From assembly GCA_001897535.1 (NCBI GenBank), contig MKTC01000025.1:1-64000 (forward strand): 64,000 nt of DNA. The letters run 5' to 3'. The stretch comes from Bacteroidetes bacterium 37-13 (GTDB lineage Bacteria; Bacteroidota; Bacteroidia; Chitinophagales; LD1). The translations under genes and the position numbers were made by a program. Below, one piece after another: positions 42,793-50,354 of this stretch. Under the pieces are notes generated by a model that saw only the letters and a list, made by a program, of their open reading frames with translations, had not been told where the DNA came from and did no database searches. Within the stretch, counting starts at the first letter, position 1. Every line of letters starts with the position of its first letter.

Positions 42793-43737
42793 ATGATAAC
42801 TTACCTAAAAAAGCAGAACGGCAGTTTTCAACAACTTGCCGCTTTAGAACCGGGCTGTTGGATAAATCTATACGGTCCATTTAACAACGAGGAAGTTCAT
42901 CAACTTTCTGAAAAACTTTCTATCGAATTAGACTTTATAACCGACTCTTTAGACGTAGATGAGCGCTCGCGCTATGAAAGCGAAGATGGAGTGGATTTGA
43001 TTGTACTGAAAACTCCGGTTAGAAATACCGGCATCACAGATACGGAAGCTATTTACATTACCATTCCAATTGGTATTATTCGCACGGCAGAAAATATTAT
43101 TACCATTAGTCCATATCGTAATCCGGTAATAGATTATTTTATGGAAACACCGCCAAAGAGTTTCACCACAAATGATGTAGAAGCGTTTATTCTAAACATA
43201 TTTGAACGAAATGTGATGATGTTTCAAGACTTTTTGAAGAACTTAAATAATAGGCGTTACGCTTATGAAAAAGAACTTTATTACAGTTCAAGAAACGAAG
43301 ATTTGGCAAACTTATTGAATATTCAAAAGAGTCTTATTTACATCGTTACGAATATTAGAAGTAATGAATTGATGATGATGAAAACGCAACGAAGCAATTT
43401 CTTGCGCCTTAAAGATGAAGAGAAAATAGACTGGCTCAGCGATATTGTAATTGAAAATTCGCAAGCGCTTGAAATGAGCGAAATGTACAGCAATATCTTA
43501 AATGGCACGATGGATACTTTCGCAAGTATCATAAGCAATAATTTGAACGGAGTAATGAAGCGACTCACTTCTGTAACCATCGTGCTAATGGTGCCAACAC
43601 TCATTGCAAGTTTCTACGGCATGAACGTTGCATTGCCATTAGAAAGTAATCCTTATGGCTTTATTATCATATTCGGCTTTACCATTTTAATGACTTTGGT
43701 AATGGCTTGGTATTTTGTAAAGAGAAATTGGTTTTAA
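42793..43737 (+). CDS. corA: CorA-family divalent cation transporter
   Basis: 314 aa. The N-terminal ~240 residues form the soluble funnel domain (LDFITDSLDVDERSRYESEDGVDLIVLKTP). Two C-terminal transmembrane helices carry the selectivity motif YGMNVALPLE (GMN) between LTSVTIVLMVPTLIASF and GFIIIFGFTILMTLVMAWYFVKRNWF. It imports Mg2+, or exports or imports Co/Ni in some homologues. The stop codon shares bases with the stop of the convergent transketolase subunit (43734-43737). Confidence 0.92.
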   Translation: MITYLKKQNGSFQQLAALEPGCWINLYGPFNNEEVHQLSEKLSIELDFITDSLDVDERSRYESEDGVDLIVLKTPVRNTGITDTEAIYITIPIGIIRTAENIITISPYRNPVIDYFMETPPKSFTTNDVEAFILNIFERNVMMFQDFLKNLNNRRYAYEKELYYSSRNEDLANLLNIQKSLIYIVTNIRSNELMMMKTQRSNFLRLKDEEKIDWLSDIVIENSQALEMSEMYSNILNGTMDTFASIISNNLNGVMKRLTSVTIVLMVPTLIASFYGMNVALPLESNPYGFIIIFGFTILMTLVMAWYFVKRNWF

Positions 43738-44624
43738 GATAGGAAAGATCCTACTCTATTCTTTAAACTTTCTCCGGCAAGACTATTTTCTTCTTGGTGC
43801 CATTGTTGGTTCCCATATTTGCCTGAAGGATAACCTGATGCAGAAAGCGACAGTACTTGAACGGCTTTTTTAAGTTTACCAAGTAAATGAAAGCTTAAAG
43901 TTTCGCGCAAACCACCTTCACCAAGGTGTTCTTCTATAAAAATTACTTTTCCGGTGCGCTCAATGCTTTCAATTAGCGCATCGGGAATTTCTATTACCGG
44001 AAAAACACTTAAACACCAAAAGTCTAATTCTGCATACGCATTCACAATATTTTGAAGAACAGGCCCTGTGCCAATTACAGTAGCTTTCTCACCTTTCTTT
44101 AAATGCCGCCACGCTGCAAATTCCGCTACTTCAAAATCAAACTTTGCAGCTAAGTTCATACGTAAATAATTAGGCGAAGAATCTTTTACCATAAACGAAA
44201 TTGCTTGTACCACATCTTCCGCAGTTAATGGCACAATCACTTTCATATTCGGCAACATTCTAAGTGCGCCAATATCTTCTAAACAGTGATGTGTTGCGCC
44301 CATAATTCCATAGCCATAGCCACCACCATTGCCTACTAATTTTACCGGAAGGTTGTGCAAACACACATCATTGCGAATTTGTTCATACGGGCGAAGCGCC
44401 ACAAATGGCGCAATGCTATACACAAAAGGAATAAAACCTTCATGCGCAAGTCCGGCAGAAACTGTTATCATATTTTGTTCTGCAACACCTGCATTGATAA
44501 ATTCTTCTCCAAAAACTTCCATCACTTGTTCTAATGCCATATAACCCAAATCTCCGGTTACAAACACCAAGTTGTCATGCTTCTTTTTAGCTTCTATTAT
44601 TGCTAATGCAAACTCTTTTCTCAT
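43734..44624 (-). CDS. Transketolase, C-terminal subunit (split enzyme)
   Basis: 296 aa covering the pyrimidine-binding and C-terminal domains. FVTGDLGYMALEQVMEVFGEEFINAGVAEQNMITVSAGLAHEGFIPFVYSIAPFVALRPYEQIRNDV includes the catalytic Glu region (GVAEQNM). GNGGGYGYGIMGATHHCLEDIGALRMLPNMKVIVP is typical of the transketolase/DXS family. It lacks the TPP-binding half, which is encoded by the gene 5 nt upstream. Paired transketolase halves of this kind often serve dedicated sugar or secondary pathways; whether this is the housekeeping enzyme cannot be told. Confidence 0.92.
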   Translation of the reverse strand: MRKEFALAIIEAKKKHDNLVFVTGDLGYMALEQVMEVFGEEFINAGVAEQNMITVSAGLAHEGFIPFVYSIAPFVALRPYEQIRNDVCLHNLPVKLVGNGGGYGYGIMGATHHCLEDIGALRMLPNMKVIVPLTAEDVVQAISFMVKDSSPNYLRMNLAAKFDFEVAEFAAWRHLKKGEKATVIGTGPVLQNIVNAYAELDFWCLSVFPVIEIPDALIESIERTGKVIFIEEHLGEGGLRETLSFHLLGKLKKAVQVLSLSASGYPSGKYGNQQWHQEENSLAGESLKNRVGSFLS

Positions 44625-44629
44625 TTCAA

Positions 44630-45448
44630 TTATTTAATTAAAGTTTGCTGATAATGCAATTCTATTTCAGCGTTTATGGAATCAAACATATTGTCTTTCA
44701 TTGGTAAATAGTGGCTATCGAGTTTATCTTCAAACTGTTTCCAACTTCTGCCTTTTATAGTATTACAAATTACGGCAATTGGCTTTGTTGCTTCATTAAA
44801 ACTATCCTTAACCTTTTCGAAAGAATTAAAATCGTGTCCGTCTGCTTCAAGCACTTCAAAACCAAATGCTTTTAATTTATCGGCAAGCGGCTCCATTTGC
44901 ATCACATCTTCTGTTCGTCCAAACCCTTGTAATTTATTTCTATCAATAAACCAAACTATATTTTTTAGTTTTTGGTGAACAATAAACAATGCCGCTTCCC
45001 AAGTGCTGCCTTCGTTTAATTCACCATCGCTGCAAACGCAAAAAACTTTTTTGCCATTCTTCTTTAATTTTGAAGCCAAACCCAAGCCGGCTGCAATGCT
45101 CAAACCGTGCCCTAAACTTCCGGTAGCAAAAGGAATTCGCTTTATTTTTCCTGCCGGAGGATGCGCTGCCAAATAAGTGTTGTTCTTATAGTAAGTTTCA
45201 ATATCCGATTGAGAAAGTGTGCCATCTTCTGCCAATAAACTATATAGCGAAGCTGCTGCATGACCTTTTGATAAAATAATTTCATCAGTTTCATTCATCC
45301 AGCCAAAACGAATGAATGTAAGTATTTCAGCGCACGAAAGTGATGAACCAATGTGTCCTGCATTTGCAGCTTGGTACATTTGCAAAAAACGCTTCTTGAT
45401 ATTTAGCGCATTTTGCAACAAATCGTTATGCTTTTCTTTTTGTAACAT
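44630..45448 (-). CDS. Transketolase, N-terminal TPP-binding subunit (split enzyme)
   Basis: 272 aa. It shows AANAGHIGSSLSCAEILTFIRFG, IILSKGHAAASLYSLLAEDG, FATGSLGHGLSIAAGLGLASKL and the TPP motif CSDGELNEGSTWEAALFIVHQKLKNIVWFIDRNKLQ (GDG variant with SDGE). With the downstream C-terminal half it reconstitutes a full transketolase that transfers two-carbon units between ketoses and aldoses. The two genes are 5 nt apart and must be co-transcribed. The gene is divergent from kbl (95 nt between starts). Confidence 0.93.
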   Translation of the reverse strand: MLQKEKHNDLLQNALNIKKRFLQMYQAANAGHIGSSLSCAEILTFIRFGWMNETDEIILSKGHAAASLYSLLAEDGTLSQSDIETYYKNNTYLAAHPPAGKIKRIPFATGSLGHGLSIAAGLGLASKLKKNGKKVFCVCSDGELNEGSTWEAALFIVHQKLKNIVWFIDRNKLQGFGRTEDVMQMEPLADKLKAFGFEVLEADGHDFNSFEKVKDSFNEATKPIAVICNTIKGRSWKQFEDKLDSHYLPMKDNMFDSINAEIELHYQQTLIK

Positions 45449-45484
45449 ATTGCAATGATAGAAAATAGCTTATTTAGCAGCCAA

Positions 45485-45492
45485 CAAATATA
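45485..45492 (-). promoter_or_regulatory. Candidate -7 element of the split transketolase operon (TATATTTG)
   Basis: The minus strand reads TATATTTG, an exact TAnnTTTG match, 36 nt before the N-subunit ATG. A TTG lies about 23 nt further upstream. Confidence 0.45.
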
Positions 45493-45543
45493 ACTTACTA
45501 TTCAATTTTTAGTGTCAATAAACTTTAAGAAAAACAACTTTTT

Positions 45544-46725
45544 ATGTACACCATTCAAGAAAGACTTCAAAAGGAACTAAACGAAATTATCTCTTCAGGC
45601 TTATTTAAAAAAGAAAGAATAATTGCTTCGCCACAAGCAGCCGTAATTACTGCAAACGGGAAAGAAGTAGTAAATTTTTGCGCCAATAATTACTTAGGAT
45701 TAAGTTCAAACGAGCAAGTGATAAAAGCTGCACACCAAGCCATTGATACACACGGCTACGGTATGAGCAGTGTTCGTTTTATTTGTGGCACACAAGATTT
45801 ACACAAAGAATTAGAAAAGAAAATTTCAGAATTTTTAGGCACCGAAGATACCATACTTTATGCAGCAGCTTTTGATGCTAACGGAGGTGTTTTTGAACCA
45901 CTTTTTAATGAAGAAGATGCCATCATTTCCGATGAACTAAATCATGCTTCGATTATTGATGGCGTAAGGCTTTGCAAAGCTCAACGCTTCCGCTACAAAC
46001 ACGATAACATGAGCGATTTAGAAACACAACTGCAAGCAGCACAAAACACACGTTCAAAAATTATAGTTACCGATGGCGTTTTCAGTATGGACGGCACTAT
46101 TGCTCAGTTAGATAAAATTGTTGCTTTAGCAGAAAAATACAATGCCATGATAATGATTGACGAATGTCATGCTTCCGGCTTTATGGGCAAAACCGGAAGA
46201 GGTACACACGAGCATTGCGGTGTAATGGGAAAGATTGACATTATCACCGGAACTTTGGGCAAGGCATTAGGTGGAGCAAGTGGTGGTTTCACTTCAGGTA
46301 AAAAAGAAATTATTGAATTGCTAAGACAGCGTTCTCGCCCATATTTATTCTCAAATACGTTAATGCCGGCTATTGTTGGCGCTTCAATTGCGGTACTAAA
46401 TATGCTTAGCGAAACTACCGCTCTGCGCGATAAACTGGAGCAAAACACTTTACTTTTTAGAAGTAAAATGCAAGCAGCAGGTTTCACCATAAAACCGGGC
46501 ACGCATCCAATTGTTCCTGTTATGTTGTTTGAAGCAGAATTGGCGCAGCAATTCGCAGCAAAATTATTAGATGAAGGTATTTATGTAATCGGTTTCTTTT
46601 TCCCCGTGGTGCCAAAAGGACAAGCGCGAATTAGAGTTCAACTGAGCGCAGCACACGAAACTGAACATATCGAAAAAGCAGTTGCGGCATTTACCAAAGT
46701 TGGAAAAGAGCTTGGAGTTATTTAG
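45544..46725 (+). CDS. kbl: Glycine C-acetyltransferase (2-amino-3-ketobutyrate CoA ligase)
   Basis: 393 aa. This PLP enzyme of the alpha-oxoamine synthase family cleaves 2-amino-3-ketobutyrate with CoA to glycine and acetyl-CoA in threonine degradation. [80 protein letters not shown] and the PLP-lysine motif [14 protein letters not shown] all match Kbl closely. Threonine dehydrogenase is not adjacent. Confidence 0.95.
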   Translation: MYTIQERLQKELNEIISSGLFKKERIIASPQAAVITANGKEVVNFCANNYLGLSSNEQVIKAAHQAIDTHGYGMSSVRFICGTQDLHKELEKKISEFLGTEDTILYAAAFDANGGVFEPLFNEEDAIISDELNHASIIDGVRLCKAQRFRYKHDNMSDLETQLQAAQNTRSKIIVTDGVFSMDGTIAQLDKIVALAEKYNAMIMIDECHASGFMGKTGRGTHEHCGVMGKIDIITGTLGKALGGASGGFTSGKKEIIELLRQRSRPYLFSNTLMPAIVGASIAVLNMLSETTALRDKLEQNTLLFRSKMQAAGFTIKPGTHPIVPVMLFEAELAQQFAAKLLDEGIYVIGFFFPVVPKGQARIRVQLSAAHETEHIEKAVAAFTKVGKELGVI

Positions 46726-46781
46726 GGTATAAAAAGACGTACCAATAGTTTATGGTTGAACACAAACATATTGTTGGCACA

Positions 46782-47345
46782 CTAAGTTTTACTCATTTTT
46801 ATCTTCCACATTCCTCGTAAATCGCCAAGTTTATAGCCAACAGCTTTATCATTTGGATATTTTTCTTTAATAATTTTTTGAGTGCTTTCAGCAATATCTA
46901 ATTCACTTCCGTGGCATTTAATACAAGTTGGCATGGCAATAGAAATTGGTTTGTAAAAATAGATTTCTCCACTACTCGTTTTCTCAACAAAACTTGCCTT
47001 TTCAGATTTTATCTTCTGCCAAGCTAAACTATCAATCTCCGTTGCAATTGCATTGTTTGTGTTCCTGTTTCTATCGCTCAGGCGCGAGATAAAAACCTTA
47101 AATTCATTAGCTGCGCTATCCGTTAAAGTCATTGCATTTGTATTGCAAAAATCAACTGCGTAACCAGTTCCACCTTGCTGAATAGCGCTTGAAACATTTT
47201 GCAACAATAGCTTTTGTGCTGCTGCAGAAATGCTATCACCAAGCGCTACAAAATTTACCTTCTCATCATTACTTAAAGGCGTTTGCTTGCTATTGCAAGA
47301 AGCCAATGCAGCGATTATCGCTAAAAACAATATACTCTTTTTCAT
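46782..47345 (-). CDS. DUF3365-type lipoprotein with a single haem-binding CXXCH
   Basis: 187 aa from the ATG at 47345 (the ORF-track start at 47381 adds 12 unsupported residues). Lipobox AALASC. The mature domain (AVDFCNTNAMTLTDSAANEFKVFISRLSDRNRNTNNAIATEID) and the C-terminal PTCIKCHGSELDIAESTQKIIKEKYPNDKAVGYKLGDLRGMWKI are those of DUF3365. These are periplasmic c-type haem sensor or electron-transfer proteins. CIKCH is the single haem c attachment site. A redox or ligand-sensing role is inferred; no signalling partner is adjacent. Confidence 0.88.
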   Translation of the reverse strand: MKKSILFLAIIAALASCNSKQTPLSNDEKVNFVALGDSISAAAQKLLLQNVSSAIQQGGTGYAVDFCNTNAMTLTDSAANEFKVFISRLSDRNRNTNNAIATEIDSLAWQKIKSEKASFVEKTSSGEIYFYKPISIAMPTCIKCHGSELDIAESTQKIIKEKYPNDKAVGYKLGDLRGMWKIKMSKT

Positions 47346-47425
47346 ATTCAATTTACTTTTCGCATTGCAAAATTCGTTCAATTAGTTTTGCTACACAGCT
47401 ACTTAGGTTACACAAGCATTAGCCA

Positions 47426-48316
47426 CTACACCAAGATAGATTTATCTAATCCTTGCAAGCCTCCTGTATGAACTAAAACTACAGAAGATTTTTCTTTGAA
47501 ATACTTCTTCTTTGCTAAATCAATTACTGCCAACAACATTTTAGCAGTGTAAACTTGCTCTACTAAAATTCCGGTTTCACTATAAAATGTTTGAATGAAT
47601 TTGCGCAATTCATCAGTTGTTTTGGCATAGCCACCAAAATGATAACCAGTTATTACTTCAAAATTTTTATCGCTCCCAATTAATTTTTTAATTGAATTAG
47701 TGAGTTGGTCTTCGCCTTTTAAAATTGAAATACCAACAGCTTTTTGCGATGGTTTTATTTTACTTGCTAAGCCCGCTAAAGTTCCTCCTGTGCCGCATGC
47801 TGTAACAATGTAATCAAAATCTGCTTCAATTAAATTTAGCACCTCTCCTACTCCTTTCACTGCTAAATTATTAGTGCCACCTTCGGGAACAAAACAATAT
47901 TGAGGAAACAATTTTTGCCATTCAGCAAGTTGTGCTTCTTCATTTTTTTTTCGATAATCTTCACGGCTTACAAAATGCAACTGCATATTTTTTTCCTGAG
48001 CAAAAAGTAGCGTATGCGACAACTGCTGCGGATTTGCACCCGCAACAATTCCAATACTTTTTATATTTAATAAATTTGCGGCTGCCGCTGCCGAATAAAT
48101 ATGATTTGAAAATTGTCCGCCAAAAGTTGCAATTCCTTCATAATTATTTTCGATAGCATATTGCAAATTATACTTTAGCTTAAACCATTTGTTGCCATTC
48201 ACCCTTGGGTGAATTTCATCTAAGCGCAATAGCGAAACTTCAATGTTATTTTCCGCAAATGAAGTATTAAAAATCGGCTGCAATCGGGGTTTCACAAAGG
48301 TTTCAAACAGCGTCAT
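47426..48316 (-). CDS. PLP-dependent D-cysteine desulfhydrase / ACC deaminase-family enzyme
   Basis: 296 aa of fold-type II PLP family. The Schiff-base lysine lies in RVNGNKWFKLKYNL, with TFGGQFSNHIYSAAAAANLL (the phosphate and substrate-binding Ser-Asn-His) and TACGTGGTLAGLASKI (phosphate cup). These fit D-cysteine desulfhydrase or ACC deaminase. The family is short here (296 rather than ~330 aa), which is common in Bacteroidota. Substrate choice between D-cysteine and ACC cannot be made by eye. It overlaps the deoxynucleoside kinase gene by 4 nt. Confidence 0.85.
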   Translation of the reverse strand: MTLFETFVKPRLQPIFNTSFAENNIEVSLLRLDEIHPRVNGNKWFKLKYNLQYAIENNYEGIATFGGQFSNHIYSAAAAANLLNIKSIGIVAGANPQQLSHTLLFAQEKNMQLHFVSREDYRKKNEEAQLAEWQKLFPQYCFVPEGGTNNLAVKGVGEVLNLIEADFDYIVTACGTGGTLAGLASKIKPSQKAVGISILKGEDQLTNSIKKLIGSDKNFEVITGYHFGGYAKTTDELRKFIQTFYSETGILVEQVYTAKMLLAVIDLAKKKYFKEKSSVVLVHTGGLQGLDKSILV

Positions 48317-48954
48317 TTTATGGTGGTAATGCCTTTATTAAATTCAGTTGAAAGCAATTCTTTTAAGTAGTTAAAATCGTCTTTATTTCCAATAAAATCA
48401 AACTGTTTCGTATCCAATAAAACAACTTTTAATTCGGGCATTTGCCTAAAATAATCTAAGTATGCTTTTTGAATATTCTCTAAATATTCGCCCTTTATAT
48501 TTTGCTCATAACTTCTGCCGCGCTTTTTTATATTTCTAAGTAAGTCATCAACCGAAGCATATAAATAGAAAACCACATCAGGCTTCGGCAGTGTAGGCAA
48601 CATAATATTGAACAACATTCTGTAAAGTTTTAGTTCATCATCTTTTAAATTGTTGCCGGCAAAAACTAAACTCTTATGAAAAATAAAATCGCTCACTGTA
48701 ATTGAATTAAAAAGCGAATTATTTTGCTGAACCAAAAATTCCTTTAATTGCCGATAGCGCTCAGCGGTAAAGTACAGCTCCACCGAAAAACCATAACGCT
48801 CAGGCTCTTCATAAAATTTCGCTAAAAAAGGATTATCGGCAAACTGCTCCAACAGCAAATTGGCATTATATTCTTTTGCCAATTTTTGCACCAATGAAGT
48901 TTTGCCCGCACCAATACTTCCTTCAATAGAAATGTAGTTGTAAAGCAAATTCAT
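48313..48954 (-). CDS. Deoxynucleoside kinase
   Basis: 213 aa from the ATG at 48954; the longer ORF overlaps the Smr gene. The P-loop is YISIEGSIGAGKTSLVQKLA, followed by LLLEQFADNPFLAKFYEEPERYGFSVELYFTAERYRQL and the lid RNIKKRGRSYEQNI. DFIFHKSLVFA carries the substrate-binding aspartate region of the dNK/dGK/dCK family. It phosphorylates deoxynucleosides for salvage. The ATG overlaps the Smr-gene stop (TGATG), so the two are translationally coupled. Confidence 0.92.
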   Translation of the reverse strand: MNLLYNYISIEGSIGAGKTSLVQKLAKEYNANLLLEQFADNPFLAKFYEEPERYGFSVELYFTAERYRQLKEFLVQQNNSLFNSITVSDFIFHKSLVFAGNNLKDDELKLYRMLFNIMLPTLPKPDVVFYLYASVDDLLRNIKKRGRSYEQNIKGEYLENIQKAYLDYFRQMPELKVVLLDTKQFDFIGNKDDFNYLKELLSTEFNKGITTIK

Positions 48955-49349
48955 CAATAAAATTTTATGAGTGTGCTTCCCCATCCGTAGCTTGGCAAGT
49001 AATCGTTTTCAAAGCTCTTCACTAATGGATGCTTGCGAAGCATTTTATGTATTTCTTCTTTCAATGTTCCCTTCCCGAAACCATGCACTACTCTCAGTTC
49101 CATTTTTCTGGCAGCAACAGCAGCATCAATGCTTCTTTCAACTTGTTCCAACTGTAACATCAGTGCTCCGGTAGCATCAATTTTATATCCTTTCACATCG
49201 CTTTGGCTTAAATGCAAATCAACCACATCAGCAGTATTGTGAAATGTTTTATTACTGGCAGCCGGATTAGCAGCACCCATCATAAACATTTTTAAAACAT
49301 TGGTATTGATTGAACCTTGTGAAGGTGTTTTTTTCTTCTTCTTAGACAT
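48954..49349 (-). CDS. Small Smr-domain protein
   Basis: 131 aa from the ATG at 49349 (MSKKKKKTPSQGS). The longer ORF starts at 49394, upstream of the -7-like element, and was rejected. The C-terminal ~90 residues are an Smr domain: DVVDLHLSQSDVKGYKIDATGALMLQLEQVERSIDAAVAARKMELRVVHGFGKGTLKEEIHKMLRKHP. DLHL and HGFGKGTLK are the hallmark motifs. Smr domains bind or nick nucleic acids and occur in MutS2 and ribosome-rescue factors. The lysine-rich N-terminus suits RNA/DNA binding. It is the first gene of an operon with the kinase and desulfhydrase genes. Confidence 0.88.
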   Translation of the reverse strand: MSKKKKKTPSQGSINTNVLKMFMMGAANPAASNKTFHNTADVVDLHLSQSDVKGYKIDATGALMLQLEQVERSIDAAVAARKMELRVVHGFGKGTLKEEIHKMLRKHPLVKSFENDYLPSYGWGSTLIKFY

Positions 49350-49367
49350 GATTTTCTCCGTAACGGT

Positions 49368-49375
49368 CGAAAATA
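49368..49375 (-). promoter_or_regulatory. Candidate -7 element of the Smr-dNK-desulfhydrase operon (TATTTTCG)
   Basis: The minus strand reads TATTTTCG, fitting TA-N2-TT(T/C)G, 18 nt before the Smr-protein ATG. It abuts the terminator of the upstream small transcription unit. Confidence 0.45.
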
Positions 49376-49409
49376 AAAAAAGGCTGCGAAACATTTAAGG
49401 TTCACAGCC
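49375..49409 (-). terminator. Terminator of the tRNA-like RNA / small-ORF unit
   Basis: On the minus strand GGCTGTGAA pairs with TTCGCAGCC (9 bp with one G-U, 10-nt loop), followed by T7 and ATTTT. It lies 27 nt after the 38-codon ORF and just upstream of the Smr promoter. Confidence 0.75.
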
Positions 49410-49435
49410 AAACAAAACGGACAGAACGAAAATCT

Positions 49436-49552
49436 TTATCGGCAATAAGTACTGTTTTGATAGCGCAATGCACTAAAAATAATAATTCTAATTACTGCCA
49501 TTAACCAAGCAGCTAACCCGAAAACAAAACTTAAAAACAATACTTTCACCAT
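49436..49552 (-). CDS. Putative 38-aa single-pass membrane protein downstream of the tRNA-like RNA
   Basis: This ORF is too short for the supplied track. The minus strand reads ATG GTG AAA GTA TTG..., giving MVKVLFLSFVFGLAAWLMAV...IFSALRYQNSTYCR and TAA. The first ~28 residues are one strongly hydrophobic segment preceded by a Lys, followed by a short polar, basic-ended tail. This is the profile of a small inner-membrane protein or a type I toxin-like peptide. It begins 14 nt after the tRNA-like RNA and ends before a clear terminator. Translation is not proven; the coding call rests on composition and placement. Confidence 0.45.
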   Translation of the reverse strand: MVKVLFLSFVFGLAAWLMAVIRIIIFSALRYQNSTYCR

Positions 49553-49566
49553 AATCTAAAAAAATG

Positions 49567-49706
49567 CTGTTGGAGCAGGACTCGAACCTACAAGAGGCGG
49601 TTAGCCAAAGCAAGCATTGAAGTTTTCCTCAACGCTTGCCGGGTTTATTCCGTTTTCCTCACCCACGAGACCGGTGGGTATGTTTGCCAAATTCCATCAC
49701 CCAACA
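49567..49706 (-). ncRNA. tRNA-like RNA with an exceptional 70-nt variable region
   Basis: On the minus strand TGTTGGG pairs with TCCAACA (7 bp, one G-U). TG and a Leu-like D-arm follow (ATGGAATTTGGCAAACAT). The anticodon-type arm is CCCAC-CGGTCTC-GTGGG, and the T-arm is GTAGG-TTCGAGT-CCTGC with a canonical T-loop. Between the anticodon and T arms are 70 nt instead of the usual 4-20. An outer stem (GAGG-CGG/CCG-CCTC with an AAAA bulge) encloses an 11-bp hairpin GCAAGCGTTGA/TCAATGCTTGC. The anticodon loop lacks U33 in the simplest fold (GTC), while an alternative register gives T-CTC. CCA is not encoded. It may be an aberrant class II tRNA or a tRNA-derived regulatory RNA. Confidence 0.6.
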
Positions 49707-49723
49707 ATTTTAAGAACACGATG

Positions 49724-49731
49724 CAAATATA
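49724..49731 (-). promoter_or_regulatory. Candidate -7 element of the tRNA-like RNA unit (TATATTTG)
   Basis: The minus strand reads TATATTTG, an exact TAnnTTTG match, 17 nt before the 5' end of the tRNA-like RNA. It supports an independent transcript running to the terminator at 49375-49409. Confidence 0.5.
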
Positions 49732-49802
49732 ATAGCTTATACCATTCATTGTATAAAATGTTACGAATTGAATAAAAAATTACATTATATTCAATATTTA
49801 TT

Positions 49803-49810
49803 TATTTTTG
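49803..49810 (+). promoter_or_regulatory. Candidate -7 element of the Lrp-family gene (TATTTTTG)
   Basis: TATTTTTG matches TAnnTTTG and lies 21 nt before the ATG at 49832, in a very AT-rich stretch. Confidence 0.45.
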
Positions 49811-49831
49811 AAACATAAAACATAATTTAGA

Positions 49832-50329
49832 ATGGAAAAACAGCTTCTTGATTACGAAATTGATAATACAGATATTCAGTTATTGAATATTTTACAAACA
49901 AATGCTTTCACACCATTCACCGAAATAGCAAAAGAATTATACGTTTCTCCTGGCACAGTGCACGTGCGCATGAAAAAACTTACCGATGCCGGTATCGCAA
50001 AAGCCCCGCAAATACAAATAGATTTGCCTAAAATGGGTTACGATATCACTGCGTTTATTGGTGTTTACCTCAACAAAAGCGATATTTACGAAAGCGTTGT
50101 AAAAGCATTGAAAAAAATTCCGGAAATAGTAAGTTGCCACTACACAACAGGAAACTATAGTTTGTTTTTAAAAATTCACTGCCGCGACACGCAACATTTA
50201 AGAACCGTTTTACACGAAAAAATCCAAAAAATTGAAGGAATAAACAGAACCGAAACTTTAATTTCTTTAGAAGAAAGTTTTGTTCGTAACTTAGAACTTC
50301 CGTTAAAGAAAACACAACACAAAAAGTAA
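49832..50329 (+). CDS. Lrp/AsnC-family transcriptional regulator
   Basis: 165 aa. An N-terminal helix-turn-helix (DNTDIQLLNILQTNAFTPFTEIAKELYVSPGTVHVRMKKLTDAGI) is followed by an RAM/effector domain (ITAFIGVYLNKSDIYESVVKALKKIPEIVSCHYTTGNYSLFLKIHCRDTQHLRTVLHEKIQKIEGINRTETLISLEES). Such proteins form octamers that sense amino acids and regulate amino-acid metabolism or global physiology. The effector is unknown. It lies 25 nt before the MDR oxidoreductase gene in the same direction. Confidence 0.93.
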   Translation: MEKQLLDYEIDNTDIQLLNILQTNAFTPFTEIAKELYVSPGTVHVRMKKLTDAGIAKAPQIQIDLPKMGYDITAFIGVYLNKSDIYESVVKALKKIPEIVSCHYTTGNYSLFLKIHCRDTQHLRTVLHEKIQKIEGINRTETLISLEESFVRNLELPLKKTQHKK

Positions 50330-50354
50330 TTGTTCAATTAAATCCCAACACAAA

